DNA from: Burkholderia pseudomultivorans
GTDB lineage: Bacteria > Pseudomonadota > Gammaproteobacteria > Burkholderiales > Burkholderiaceae
DNA: 64,000 nt
Assembly: GCF_001718415.1 (NCBI RefSeq)
Contig: NZ_CP013378.1
Coordinates: 434,001 to 498,000, forward strand
Direction: 5' to 3'
Below the pieces are notes generated by a model, which saw only the letters and a program-made list of their open reading frames with translations, did not search any database and had not been told where the DNA came from. This document shows positions 8,590-20,914 of the stretch, piece after piece. Made by a program: the position numbers and the translations under genes. Each line of letters begins with the position of its first letter. The first letter of the stretch is position 1.

Positions 8590-9351
8590 ATGCCGATCCA
8601 ACCGATTCAGAACCGCCGTCTTTACCAGCAGATTGCCGATCAGCTTCGATCGCTGATCGAGAGCGGAGCCTTTCCCGTCGGCAGCTATTTGCCGCCTGAA
8701 CGAGAGCTTGCCGCACGATTCGGTGTGTCGCGCACGTCGGTTCGCGAAGCGCTGATTGCGCTCGAGGTCATCGGTCTCGTCAACGTACGGGTCGGCGATG
8801 GCGTATCGGTGCTGTCGCAATCGAAGCCGGCATCCGTGCAAGACGCCGACGTGATGACCGGCCGTCGGCAGGGCATGCTCGAAGTGGATCCCGAACTCGG
8901 CATCGAACTCGACCTCGATGTGACGATTCCGCCGTTCTCGTTGTTGCAGGCGCGCAAGCTGATCGAGCCGGAGGCCGCCGCGCTTGCGGCAGAGCATGCG
9001 ACGGACGAGCAGCGTGCCGGTATTCGCGACGCGTTCCTGCGCAATCAGCAGGACAATCGGAACGGCTCCACGACTCATCCCGGCGATCGCCTGTTTCACA
9101 TCCGCATCGCGGAGGCGAGCGGCAACGACGCGTATGCGCTGATGATCAAGCAGTTGCTGGCGCACAAGTACGATCCGATGTTTCAGCGTCTGCAGACGCT
9201 CTATACACCGCGCGACATGCCGCATCGCTCGGAGAGCGAGCATCGCGCGATTCTCGCTGCGATCGAGGCGCGCGATCCGAAAGCCGCTCGCCGGGCCATG
9301 CTGGCCCACCTCAATTCCGTTATCCGGATTTTTTCTCGCTCTGCGCAGTAA
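8590..9351 (+). CDS. FadR-subfamily GntR regulator, probably of the L-fucose operon (copy 1)
   Basis: 253 residues. The N-terminal winged helix-turn-helix covers residues 10-75 (LYQQIADQLRSLIESG, YLPPERELAARFGVSRTSV, REALIALEVIGLVNVRVGDG). A C-terminal FCD ligand-binding domain follows (PPFSLLQARKLIEPEAAALA, GDRLFHIRIAEASGNDAYAL, HRSESEHRAILAAI, ARRAMLAHL). FadR/FCD proteins usually repress catabolic operons and release DNA on binding the substrate or a pathway acid. It precedes the fucose genes on the same strand. A second regulator with the same recognition helix lies at the other end of the operon at 18115-18867; by eye about three quarters of residues match. The DNA targets are therefore probably shared, while the linker between domains differs. 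Confidence 0.92.
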   Translation: MPIQPIQNRRLYQQIADQLRSLIESGAFPVGSYLPPERELAARFGVSRTSVREALIALEVIGLVNVRVGDGVSVLSQSKPASVQDADVMTGRRQGMLEVDPELGIELDLDVTIPPFSLLQARKLIEPEAAALAAEHATDEQRAGIRDAFLRNQQDNRNGSTTHPGDRLFHIRIAEASGNDAYALMIKQLLAHKYDPMFQRLQTLYTPRDMPHRSESEHRAILAAIEARDPKAARRAMLAHLNSVIRIFSRSAQ

Positions 9352-9427
9352 GGCCCTGTGGCAGGGTCGGTTTGCCCGTGGCCGGCGAAGGCGCCGGGAC
9401 CGCGCTGACCGATGATTCGAAAACGGC

Positions 9428-9445
9428 CCGTTCCGGACGGAACGG
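9428..9445. terminator. short hairpin after first FadR gene
   Basis: CCGTTCCG, GA, CGGAACGG: an 8-base perfect stem about 80 bases after the regulator stop. No T-run follows, so termination is only possible, not shown. Confidence 0.3.
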
Positions 9446-9570
9446 AATTCGTCGTGAGGCACGCCGCCCCCTTGTCTGGATCCATTGGACCGAACAATGG
9501 AGGGGACCCCGCGCGTAGAACCCGTCATTCCGTCCCCGACGATGCCCGGGAAAACACCGACGCCGATTTC

Positions 9571-10430
<860 letters not shown>

Positions 10431-10487
10431 CCGTGTCGAACTGACCCGCTCCGCCTCCCCGAATATCCTCGACCAGACGACGACCCC

Positions 10488-11330
10488 ATGAAACTGCTGA
10501 GATTCGGCGACAAACACCATGAAAAGCCGGGCCTGCTCGATGAGCAGGGCCGCATCCGCGACCTGTCGGGCGTGATCGACGACATCGCCGGCGACGTGCT
10601 GACGCCTGCCTCGCTCGCGCGGCTGCGCGACATCCCCGCCTCCTCGCTGCCGCTCGTCGAAGGCACGCCGCGCATCGGCGCATGCGTCGGCCGCGTCGGC
10701 AAGTTCATCTGCATCGGGCTCAACTACTCGGATCACGCCGCCGAATCGGGAATGGAGGTACCGAAGGAGCCGGTCGTGTTCGGCAAGTGGACGAGCGCGA
10801 TCTCGGGGCCGAACGACGACGTTGAAATTCCGCGCGGCTCGGAGAAGACCGACTGGGAAGTCGAGCTCGGCGTCGTGATCGGCCAGGGCGGCCGCTATAT
10901 CGACGAAGCCGACGCACTGTCGCACGTCGCCGGCTACTGCGTCGTGAACGACGTGTCGGAGCGCGAATTCCAGCTGGAGCGCGGCGGCACGTGGGACAAG
11001 GGCAAGGGCAACGACACGTTCGGCCCGCTCGGCCCGTGGCTCGTGACGGCCGACGAGGTGCCCGATCCGCACGCGCTGCGGCTGTGGCTCGACGTCGACG
11101 GCCACCGCTACCAGAACGGCACGACCGCGACGATGGTGTTCCGCGTGCCGCATCTGATCAGCTACCTGAGCCGTTTCATGAGCCTGCAGCCGGGCGACGT
11201 GATTTCGACCGGCACGCCGCCGGGCGTCGGCCTCGGGCAGCAACCGCCCGTCTACCTGCGCGCCGGGCAAGTGATCACGCTCGGCATCGACGGGCTCGGC
11301 GAGCAGCGCCAGCGCACCGTTCAGGCTTGA
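10488..11330 (+). CDS. FAH-family hydrolase, probable 2,4-diketo-3-deoxy-L-fuconate hydrolase
   Basis: 280 residues. It has the fumarylacetoacetate hydrolase fold: [15 protein letters not shown] at about residue 70, metal-binding acidic pair in [11 protein letters not shown], the Asp of [27 protein letters not shown], and the late loop [12 protein letters not shown]. In this pathway the enzyme would hydrolyse 2,4-diketo-3-deoxy-L-fuconate to pyruvate and L-lactate. The product of the preceding SDR is its likely substrate, and FucD is the next gene. Confidence 0.88.
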   Translation: MKLLRFGDKHHEKPGLLDEQGRIRDLSGVIDDIAGDVLTPASLARLRDIPASSLPLVEGTPRIGACVGRVGKFICIGLNYSDHAAESGMEVPKEPVVFGKWTSAISGPNDDVEIPRGSEKTDWEVELGVVIGQGGRYIDEADALSHVAGYCVVNDVSEREFQLERGGTWDKGKGNDTFGPLGPWLVTADEVPDPHALRLWLDVDGHRYQNGTTATMVFRVPHLISYLSRFMSLQPGDVISTGTPPGVGLGQQPPVYLRAGQVITLGIDGLGEQRQRTVQA

Positions 11331-11353
11331 ATTCATTTCCAGGACGATTCGTG

Positions 11354-13451
<2,098 letters not shown>

Positions 13452-13470
13452 GCCGTGGAGTGCCGACACC

Positions 13471-15021
13471 ATGCAACCTGATTCGAATCCGGTCACCGCG
13501 CATGAACGACGCGAGCCGCTGATCGCGTTGACCGGCATCAGCAAGCGCTTCCCTGGCGTACTCGCGCTCGACGACTGCCGCTTCGACCTGCGCGCGGGCG
13601 AGGTGCATGCGCTGATGGGCGAGAACGGCGCCGGCAAGTCGACGCTGATGAAGATCGTCGCGGGCGTCTACCCGCGCGACGAAGGCGAGATCCGGATGGA
13701 CGGCCGCGCGGTGGAGATCGACGATCCGCGTGCCGCGCAGGCGCTCGGGATCGGCATCATCCATCAGGAGCTGAACCTGATGAACCACCTGAGCGTCGCG
13801 CAGAACATCTTTATCGGCCGCGAGCCGCGCGGGCGCTTCGGCGTGTTCGTCGACGAGGACAAGCTCAACCGCGATGCGGCCGCGATCTTCGCGCGGATGC
13901 GGCTCGATCTCGATCCGCGCACGCCGGTCGGCCGCCTGACGGTCGCGAAGCAGCAGATGGTCGAGATCGCGAAGGCACTGTCGTTCGACTCGCGCGTGCT
14001 GATCATGGACGAGCCGACCGCCGCGTTGAACAACGCGGAGATCGCCGAGCTGTTTCGCATCATCCGCGACCTGCGCGCGCACGGCGTCGGCATCGTCTAT
14101 ATCTCGCACAAGATGGACGAATTGCGCCAGATCGCCGATCGCGTGACCGTGATGCGCGACGGCAAGTATGTCGCGACCGTGCCGATGGCGGAGACCTCGA
14201 TGGACGCGATCATCGCGATGATGGTCGGCCGCCAGCTCGCTGTGGAATTCCGCACGCCGCCCGATACGTCCGCCAACGACGTCGCGCTCGAAGTGCGCGG
14301 GCTGTCGCGCGGCCGCACGATCCGCGACGTCGGCTTCACGCTGCGGCGCGGCGAGATTCTCGGCTTCGCAGGGCTGATGGGCGCGGGCCGTACCGAGGTC
14401 GCGCGCGCGGTGTTCGGCGCCGACCCGGTCGACGCCGGCGAAATCCGCGTGCACGGCAAGACCGTGACGATCCGCACGCCCGCCGACGCGGTAAAGCACG
14501 GCATCGGCTACCTGTCCGAGGATCGCAAGCATTTCGGGCTCGCGGTCGGCATGGACGTGCAGAACAACATCGCGCTGGCGAGCATGCGCCGCTTCGTGCA
14601 CCGCGGCGCATTCCTCGATGCACGAAAGATGCGCGATACCGCGCAGTCGTACGTGCGGCAGCTCGCGATTCGCACGCCGTCGATCGCGCAGCCCGCGCGG
14701 CTGCTGTCGGGCGGCAACCAGCAGAAGATCGTGATCGCGAAATGGCTGCTGCGCGACTGCGACATCCTGTTCTTCGACGAGCCGACGCGCGGGATCGACG
14801 TCGGCGCGAAAAGCGAGATCTACAAGCTGCTCGATGCGCTCGCCGCCGACGGCAAGGCGATCGTGATGATCTCGTCGGAGCTGCCCGAAGTGCTGCGCAT
14901 GAGCCACCGCATCCTCGTGATGTGCGAGGGCCGCGTGACGGGCGAGCTGCGCGCGGCCGACGCCACGCAGGAAAAGATCATGCAGCTCGCGACGCAGCGC
15001 GAGTCGACCGTATTGTCCTGA
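13471..15021 (+). CDS. sugar ABC transporter ATP-binding protein, CUT2 type (likely L-fucose)
   Basis: 516 residues from the ATG at 13471. There are two fused nucleotide-binding domains. The first has Walker [11 protein letters not shown]-loop IHQELNLM and Walker [12 protein letters not shown]. The second has a degenerate Walker A (GLMGAGRTE), an intact signature [14 protein letters not shown] and Walker [15 protein letters not shown]. This asymmetry is typical of RbsA/AraG-type importers. It drives uptake through the permease encoded 18 bases downstream. Confidence 0.95.
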   Translation: MQPDSNPVTAHERREPLIALTGISKRFPGVLALDDCRFDLRAGEVHALMGENGAGKSTLMKIVAGVYPRDEGEIRMDGRAVEIDDPRAAQALGIGIIHQELNLMNHLSVAQNIFIGREPRGRFGVFVDEDKLNRDAAAIFARMRLDLDPRTPVGRLTVAKQQMVEIAKALSFDSRVLIMDEPTAALNNAEIAELFRIIRDLRAHGVGIVYISHKMDELRQIADRVTVMRDGKYVATVPMAETSMDAIIAMMVGRQLAVEFRTPPDTSANDVALEVRGLSRGRTIRDVGFTLRRGEILGFAGLMGAGRTEVARAVFGADPVDAGEIRVHGKTVTIRTPADAVKHGIGYLSEDRKHFGLAVGMDVQNNIALASMRRFVHRGAFLDARKMRDTAQSYVRQLAIRTPSIAQPARLLSGGNQQKIVIAKWLLRDCDILFFDEPTRGIDVGAKSEIYKLLDALAADGKAIVMISSELPEVLRMSHRILVMCEGRVTGELRAADATQEKIMQLATQRESTVLS

Positions 15022-15039
15022 TCCAGACGAACCCCGACC

Positions 15040-16077
15040 ATGTCCAACGATACGCAACCCGTCCCGCCGATCGCTTCCGGCGACAAGCCCGCCGGCGTGC
15101 CGGGCCTGAAGTCGCGCTTCTTCAATCCGGCCGCGCGACAGAAGCTGCTCGCGTTCGCGAGCCTCATGCTGCTGATCGTGTTTTTCAGCTTCGCATCGTC
15201 GAACTTCCTCGAAGTCGACAACCTCGTGGCGATCCTGCAGGCCACCGCCGTGAACGGCGTGCTGGCCGTCGCCTGCACGTACGTGATCATCACCTCGGGC
15301 ATCGACCTGTCGGTCGGCACGCTGATGACGTTCTGCGCGGTGATGGCCGGCGTCGTGCTGACCAACTGGGGCATGCCGCTGCCGCTCGGAATCCTGGCCG
15401 CGTTGTTGTTCGGCGCGCTATCGGGCTGCGTGTCGGGCTTCGTGATCGCGAAGATGAAGGTGCCGCCGTTCATTGCGACGCTCGGCATGATGATGCTGCT
15501 GAAGGGCCTGTCGCTCGTGATCTCGGGCACGCGGCCGATCTACTTCAACGACACGCCGGGCTTCACGTCGATCGCGCAGGACTCGCTGATCGGCAATCTG
15601 ATTCCCGCCTTGCCGATTCCGAACGCGGTGCTGATCCTGTTCCTCGTCGCGATCGGCGCGTCGATCGTGCTGAACCGGACGATCTTCGGTCGATACACGT
15701 TCGCACTCGGCAGCAACGAGGAAGCGCTGCGGCTGTCCGGCGTGAACGTCGACGCTTGGAAGATCGCGGTCTACACGTTCAGCGGCACGGTATGCGGCAT
15801 CGCCGGCCTGCTGATCGCGTCGCGGCTGAACTCCGCCCAGCCGGCGCTCGGGCAAGGCTACGAACTCGACGCGATCGCGGCCGTCGTGATCGGCGGCACG
15901 TCGCTGTCGGGCGGCGCGGGCAGCATCGTCGGCACCATCATCGGCGCGTTCATCATGAGCGTGCTGACCAACGGCCTGCGCATCATGTCGGTCGCGCAGG
16001 AATGGCAGACCGTCGTGACCGGCGTGATCATCATCCTCGCCGTGTACGTCGACATCCTGCGCCGGCGGCGCCGCTGA
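15040..16077 (+). CDS. sugar ABC transporter permease, CUT2 type
   Basis: 345 residues with about eight to ten hydrophobic helices after a cytoplasmic N-terminus. Family landmarks are ITSGIDLSVGTLM, VPPFIATLGMMMLLKG, LGSNEEALRLSGVNV, and the coupling-loop region IGGTSLSGGAGSIVGTIIGA. It forms the membrane channel with the preceding ATPase and the following periplasmic binding protein. Substrate is inferred from the operon. Confidence 0.95.
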   Translation: MSNDTQPVPPIASGDKPAGVPGLKSRFFNPAARQKLLAFASLMLLIVFFSFASSNFLEVDNLVAILQATAVNGVLAVACTYVIITSGIDLSVGTLMTFCAVMAGVVLTNWGMPLPLGILAALLFGALSGCVSGFVIAKMKVPPFIATLGMMMLLKGLSLVISGTRPIYFNDTPGFTSIAQDSLIGNLIPALPIPNAVLILFLVAIGASIVLNRTIFGRYTFALGSNEEALRLSGVNVDAWKIAVYTFSGTVCGIAGLLIASRLNSAQPALGQGYELDAIAAVVIGGTSLSGGAGSIVGTIIGAFIMSVLTNGLRIMSVAQEWQTVVTGVIIILAVYVDILRRRRR

Positions 16078-16147
16078 CGCCGGTACGCGAGGGCTTTGAC
16101 GCCGGCCGGGCCGGCATTCGATTCGATACCAACCAAGGAGACGCGAA

Positions 16148-17089
16148 GTGATCAGGAGCAAGCTGTTGAACGCGATCGTCGGCTTGACGTTCGCCGTCGG
16201 CGTCATGGCCGGCGCACAGGCGCAGGAAACCTACATCCCGCTGATCTCGAAAGGTTTCCAGCATCAGTTCTGGCAGGCCGTGAAATCGGGTGCGATGCAG
16301 GCCGGGAAGGACTACAAGGTGAAGGTGACGTTCGACGGCCCCGAAACCGAGGCGATGGTCGACAAGCAGATCGACATGCTGTCGGCCGCGATCGCGAAGA
16401 AGCCGGCCGCGGTCGGCTTCGCGGCGCTCGACAGCAAGGCCGCGCTGCCGCTCCTGAAGAAGGCGCAGAACGAGAAGATCCCGGTGATCGCATTCGACTC
16501 CGGCGTGGACAGCGATATCCCGGTGACGACGGCCGCGACCAACAACAAGGCCGCCGCGTCGCTCGCCGCGGACAAGCTCGCCGCGCTGATCGGCGACGAA
16601 GGCCAGGTGGCCGTCGTCGCGCACGACCAGACGAGCCGGACCGGCATCGATCGCCGCGACGGTTTCCTCGAACGCATGAAGTCGGCGCACCCGAAGGTGC
16701 AGGTCGTCACCGTGGAGTACGGCGACGGCGACCAGCTGAAGTCGACCGAAGTGACGAAGTCGATCCTGCAGGCGTATCCGAAGCTGAAGGGCGTGTTCGG
16801 CACCAACGAAGGCTCGGCGATCGGCGTGGTCAACGGCGTGCGCGAGATGAAGCGCAAGGTCGTGATCGTCGGTTTCGATTCGGGCAAGCAGCAGAAGGAA
16901 GCGATCCGCAGCGGGCTGATGGCCGGCGCGATCACGCAGAACCCGGTCGGGATCGGCTACAAGACGGTCGAGGCGGCCGTGAAGGCGATCAAGGGCGAGA
17001 AGCTGCCGAAGATCATCGATACCGGTTTCTACTGGTACGACAAGACCAATATCGACGATCCGAAGATCGCGGCGGTGCTGTACGACTGA
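16148..17089 (+). CDS. periplasmic sugar-binding protein of the CUT2 importer
   Basis: 313 residues from a GTG at 16148 with AAGGAGACG upstream. A signal peptide of about 25 residues ends GAQAQ. It has the two-lobe ribose-binding-protein pattern: IPLISKGFQHQFWQAV, FDGPETEAMVDKQIDML, VIAFDSGVDSDIPVT, DKLAALIGDEGQVAVVAHD, VFGTNEGSAIGVVNG and VIVGFDSGKQQKEAI. It delivers the sugar, probably L-fucose or a related 6-deoxy or galacto sugar, to the permease. Confidence 0.94.
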   Translation: MIRSKLLNAIVGLTFAVGVMAGAQAQETYIPLISKGFQHQFWQAVKSGAMQAGKDYKVKVTFDGPETEAMVDKQIDMLSAAIAKKPAAVGFAALDSKAALPLLKKAQNEKIPVIAFDSGVDSDIPVTTAATNNKAAASLAADKLAALIGDEGQVAVVAHDQTSRTGIDRRDGFLERMKSAHPKVQVVTVEYGDGDQLKSTEVTKSILQAYPKLKGVFGTNEGSAIGVVNGVREMKRKVVIVGFDSGKQQKEAIRSGLMAGAITQNPVGIGYKTVEAAVKAIKGEKLPKIIDTGFYWYDKTNIDDPKIAAVLYD

Positions 17090-17150
17090 GCATGACGTAC
17101 GCGCGGCGGCCACGCACGCCGCCGCTGCCGTGATCGAACACGAGGGCACC

Positions 17151-18023
17151 ATGGGCGCAATGCGTATCGATTCCCATCAGCACTTCTGGCGTTATCGCGC
17201 GGCCGACTATCCGTGGATCGGCCCGAGCATGCGCGTGCTCGCACGCGACTACCTGCCCGATGCACTGTGGCCGCAGATGCATGCGCAGGCGCTCGACGCA
17301 TCGATCGCGGTGCAGGCGCGCGCCGGACGCGACGAGACGGCGTTCCTGCTCGATCTCGCCCGCGATGACGCGCGCATCGCCGCAGTGGTCGGCTGGGAGG
17401 ATCTCGCCGCGCCGGCGCTTGCCGATCGGGTCGCCGAATGGCGCAGCCCGAAGCTGCGCGGCTTTCGGCATCAGGTGCAGGACGAAGCCGACGCGGGTGC
17501 GTTCGTTGCCGATTCGGGATTCAATCGCGGCGTTGCGTGGCTGCAGGCGAACGGCTACGTCTACGACGTGCTCGTATTCGAGCGCCAGTTGCCGGACGTG
17601 CGGGCGTTCTGCGCGCGGCACGATGCGCACTGGCTCGTGCTCGATCATGTCGGCAAGCCCGCGCTCGCCGAATTCGAGCGCGACGAGACCGCGCAGGTAC
17701 GCTGGCGTGCGTCGCTGCGCGAACTGGGCGCGATGCCGCACGTCGCATGCAAGCTGTCGGGGCTCGTGACCGAAACCGACTGGAAGCGCGGCCTGCGCGC
17801 ACAGGACATCCGCCATATCGAGCAATGTCTCGACGCCGCGCTCGATGCGTTCGGCCCGCAGCGATTGATGTTCGGCTCGGACTGGCCGGTGTGCCTGCTC
17901 GCGGCGTCGTATGACGAGGTGGCATCGCTGGTCGAACGCTGGGCGGAGTCGCGGCTGTCGACGGCCGAGCGCAAGGCCTTGTGGGGCGGCACTGCCGCGC
18001 GGTGCTACGGACTGTCGACATGA
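17151..18023 (+). CDS. amidohydrolase, probable L-fucono-1,5-lactonase
   Basis: 290 residues from the ATG at 17151, preceded by GAGGG; a GTG at 17130 and an ATG at 17160 are also in frame. COG3618-type metal-dependent hydrolase: IDSHQHFWRYRAADYPWIGP at the N-terminus, then AVVGWEDL, KLRGFRHQVQDE, WLVLDHVGKPA, CKLSGLVTE, and FGSDWPVCLL carrying the metal-binding Asp. The family includes the B. multivorans L-fucono-1,5-lactonase. It would open the lactone made by L-fucose dehydrogenase to L-fuconate for FucD. Confidence 0.9.
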   Translation: MGAMRIDSHQHFWRYRAADYPWIGPSMRVLARDYLPDALWPQMHAQALDASIAVQARAGRDETAFLLDLARDDARIAAVVGWEDLAAPALADRVAEWRSPKLRGFRHQVQDEADAGAFVADSGFNRGVAWLQANGYVYDVLVFERQLPDVRAFCARHDAHWLVLDHVGKPALAEFERDETAQVRWRASLRELGAMPHVACKLSGLVTETDWKRGLRAQDIRHIEQCLDAALDAFGPQRLMFGSDWPVCLLAASYDEVASLVERWAESRLSTAERKALWGGTAARCYGLST

Positions 18024-18114
18024 GCGCGCGACGGCGAATCGACGTCGAGACATCCAACAGGCGTGAAGGGTCCGCGCGATTCACCGGACCGGAACCGATC
18101 GTGTACGTCAGCCT

Positions 18115-18867
18115 ATGTCCATCCATCCGATTCAGAACCGTCGCCTCTACCAGCAGATTGCCGACAAGCTCGGTGCGTTGATCGAGTCCGGCGATTTTCC
18201 GCCGGGCAGTTATCTGCCGCCGGAGCGCGAGCTGGCCGAGCAGTTCGGCGTGTCGCGCACGTCGGTGCGCGAGGCGCTGATTGCGCTCGAGGTGAGCGGG
18301 CTCGTCAGCGTGCGCGTCGGCGACGGCGTGAAGGTGCGGCAGCGCGCGGCCGATCCGGCGCCGGCCGCGGTGAAAACCGTGCCGTTCTCGACCCTCGAGA
18401 TCGATCCGGAGATCGGCCTCGCGCTCGATCTCGACACCGAAATCCCGCCGTTTGCGCTGTTGCAGGCGCGCCGGCTGATCGAGCCGGAAGCCGCGTCGCT
18501 GGCCGCGCAGCATGGCTCGGATGCGCAGATCGAAGCGATCCGCGAAGCGTTCCTGCGCAACCAGGAAGACAACCGCAGCGGCTCGCGCACGCATCCGGGC
18601 GACCGGCTGTTCCATATCCGCATCGCGGAAGCCAGCGACAACCCTGCGTATGCGCTGATGATCAAGCAGTTGCTCGCGCACAAGTACGACCGGATGTTCC
18701 AGCGACTTCAGTCGCTGTACATGCCGAACGACATGCCGCACCGGTCGGAACTCGAACACCGCGCGATCCTCGATGCGATCCGTGCGCACGACCCGGAGGC
18801 GGCGCGCCGCGCGATGGCGAGCCATCTGGACGAGGTGATCCGGATTTTCGGGCGGGCGCTCGATTGA
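18115..18867 (+). CDS. FadR-subfamily GntR regulator, probably of the L-fucose operon (copy 2)
   Basis: 250 residues, same architecture as the regulator at 8590: N-terminal winged helix (LYQQIADKLGALIESG, PPERELAEQFGVSRTSVRE) and C-terminal FCD domain (GDRLFHIRIAEASDNPAYAL, HRSELEHRAILDAI). The recognition helix is identical to copy 1, and most differences cluster in the interdomain linker (residues about 78-100). It is the last gene of the fucose block, 91 bases after the lactonase, so it may be partly cotranscribed with it. The pair suggests duplication, with either redundant or ligand-split control. Confidence 0.92.
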   Translation: MSIHPIQNRRLYQQIADKLGALIESGDFPPGSYLPPERELAEQFGVSRTSVREALIALEVSGLVSVRVGDGVKVRQRAADPAPAAVKTVPFSTLEIDPEIGLALDLDTEIPPFALLQARRLIEPEAASLAAQHGSDAQIEAIREAFLRNQEDNRSGSRTHPGDRLFHIRIAEASDNPAYALMIKQLLAHKYDRMFQRLQSLYMPNDMPHRSELEHRAILDAIRAHDPEAARRAMASHLDEVIRIFGRALD

Positions 18868-20213
18868 GGGAACCGGGAAGGGTGGAGTAGAGGGACCGTG
18901 GAAGGCGAGCGGGTAGCGAGACGGGTTGTTTTTCAATACCGGAAAGTCGGCTTGAATTGCCGGTCTGACAAAAAACAAGTGCCTACGCCGACCCGCTTCG
19001 CCGGGTCTGGCTGAATTCAGACAATATCGACGTCAGGCTCGATGCCTCACCAGCCACAAAAGTCCGCTTCCGGTCATATCGGCCCTCGCAAATGGACAGC
19101 CGGCTTTCATTCGAGCCGGCGTTATTCGAAACGATGCATTGTGACGCTTGTTTCGGCCGAGGTGCGCGATTGAGAGGCCACTTCCCGATCCGAGGTGGCA
19201 TGCGGACCATCGCGAGATGGCAGACGCAACCTCGATTCTTCCCGGATCGCTTTGCGTTCGGGTACCGTCGCGCACGCCACATCTCCGTTCCAGGATGCGG
19301 ACGCTTGTTTCTTCCACGTTCGCGGGTGGCTGGCCACGCATCGACAGTCAACCGACATGACGTTTCGCTCGCTCCAGGTATTGATGCCCGCCGTCCGCGC
19401 GCCATTAAGGCTTGTCTGACGTTGGGCAGCGCTTCGGTCGTCGCTCGTGACGGATATCGTACACGTACTATTTGTTTGCGAAGAATATCATCTTTTGTCC
19501 TATATCCTTTCTGTAAGCGGTCTTGATAGACTGCGTCCGCCAGTGCAATAAAAATCATGCGATTCAATTTTTTTGCAGTGCCGGGCAGCCAAAGGAGCTG
19601 GAGTCGTTCGGTACGCGGATTGCGCGGTTTCGATGTGGAAATTGTAATGCTATTGCGCGCGGAGTCGTTTTCCGGCACGCCATTTCTGGCCGGGCGGGGA
19701 CGTTGTTCGGGGATCTGACGAAATAAGATCTATCGTCGTCACAATTCAAACGAATTATGAAAGTGGCCGTTACTTGTCGCTCGGAATTCGCTCGGCACTG
19801 AGTTCGTCACGCTATTGACGCGGTTGGATGATGACGCTTCGTTTCGAGAAATCGAGATCGCGAGGCTCTATCTTCAGGCATGTCAGCCAATGACGCTGCC
19901 TGGCGGTTGAAGAAGAGAAGCAAACCTGCCGGTGCACGGATAACCTATGTTCGAAGCCTTTTGAATTGTCGGTGTATTTCATTCGGCTTGCTGATTATTT
20001 GGTCTGTGGCCAGGCAAGGTTTTTGAGTGGCCTGGGTGCGTCAGTAAAAAAATTTAATTCAATGGAGTTCGGTTGGTATCGTGATTGGTGCAGGAGGGCG
20101 AGAAATGGCGTAATCATTGGCTGGGCTTGGTGTTGGGGAAATGCGCATTGCTACATTTGGTCGGCGATTTATTTCGTCGTTTTATCTTAATCCATGATAA
20201 GTGGAAAATGGAA
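18868..20213. other. gene-poor, partly AT-rich leader before the fimbrial operon
   Basis: About 1.35 kb. From roughly 19440 onward A+T rises clearly above the surroundings, with T-runs and A-runs near 19485-19570 and 20045-20060. A 231-codon minus-strand frame (18983-19678) and a 74-codon plus-strand frame (19966-20190) have no recognisable content or start signals. Long AT-rich upstream regions are common before fimbrial genes under nucleoid-protein silencing; that role here is inference. No convincing promoter pair could be fixed. Confidence 0.55.
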
Positions 20214-20801
20214 ATGAATAAATATTCACTTTTGATGTCGGCAGCCGGTCTCGCATTTTTCGCGATGAATGCCGCGCACGCGTCGGACGGCACGATTACC
20301 TTCACCGGGTCCGTGGTCGCATCGACCTGCAAGATCAATGGCGGTACGAACGACCTGACCGTGCCGCTTCCGCGTGCGGCAACCAATCAGCTGTCGTCGG
20401 TCGGCGCAACGTCCGGGAGGACGCCGTTCACGCTCGCGTTGTCGGGTTGTACGACCGACAAGAAGGACGATGACGGTACCACCGTCATTCCGGCACCGGT
20501 GAAGAAGGTGTCCGTCGCCTTCGAGCCGGGGCCGAACGTCAATCTCGAGAGCGGCCGGCTCAAGCTGACCGGCGCCGACGCCGCGACCGGCGTCGAAATC
20601 GGCATCCTGAATGACAAGTACCAGCCGGTCAAGATCGGTGCGGAAAGCTCCACCCAGGGCGTGCAGGTCGCCGATATCGATACGGCGCTCGACGGATCCG
20701 GCACCGCGACGCTGCAGTTCTCGGCGCAGTACGTGGCGGTTGGGCCCGTGACGGCAGGCCCGGCCAATTCGTTCGTCACTTACTCGCTGACTTACCCCTA
20801 A
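20214..20801 (+). CDS. type 1-like fimbrial major subunit (pilin)
   Basis: 195 residues from the ATG at 20214; an ATG two codons earlier is in frame. Signal peptide of about 23 residues ends AAHAS. The mature part begins DGTITFTGSVVASTCKINGG, the usual start of chaperone-usher pilins. It has two cysteines for the conserved disulfide (STCKI and LSGCTT) and a C-terminal beta-strand with the penultimate Tyr that the chaperone binds (FVTYSLTYP). It is secreted to the periplasm and polymerised through the usher encoded downstream. Confidence 0.94.
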   Translation: MNKYSLLMSAAGLAFFAMNAAHASDGTITFTGSVVASTCKINGGTNDLTVPLPRAATNQLSSVGATSGRTPFTLALSGCTTDKKDDDGTTVIPAPVKKVSVAFEPGPNVNLESGRLKLTGADAATGVEIGILNDKYQPVKIGAESSTQGVQVADIDTALDGSGTATLQFSAQYVAVGPVTAGPANSFVTYSLTYP

Positions 20802-20824
20802 AAAGCGACACGTTAACTGACGTT

Positions 20825-20847
20825 GCCGACCGTCTCGGACGGTCGGC
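20825..20847 (+). terminator. strong hairpin between pilin and chaperone genes
   Basis: GCCGACCGTC, loop TCG, GACGGTCGGC: a perfect 10-base stem 23 bases after the pilin stop. No T-run follows. In fimbrial operons such hairpins commonly give partial termination or mRNA protection, so the pilin is made in excess of chaperone and usher. Confidence 0.6.
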
Positions 20848-20914
20848 GATCTCTCGATTGTTGAAATACGCGATCGTCATTTAATTCGCAATGCAAATCA
20901 AAAGGAGAGAAAAG

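Noticed and set aside
7747..9528. 593-codon minus-strand frame across the EAL gene and first regulator
   Set aside because: Arg-rich shadow overlapping two genes with clear domains on other frames.
16101..16115. GCCGGC-CGG-GCCGGC hairpin between permease and binding-protein genes
   Set aside because: Only a 6-base stem with no T-run in a GC-rich gap; too common to call a terminator.
18983..19678. 231-codon minus-strand frame in the fimbrial leader
   Set aside because: No ribosome-binding site, no recognisable family, and composition changes half way through; treated as non-coding.
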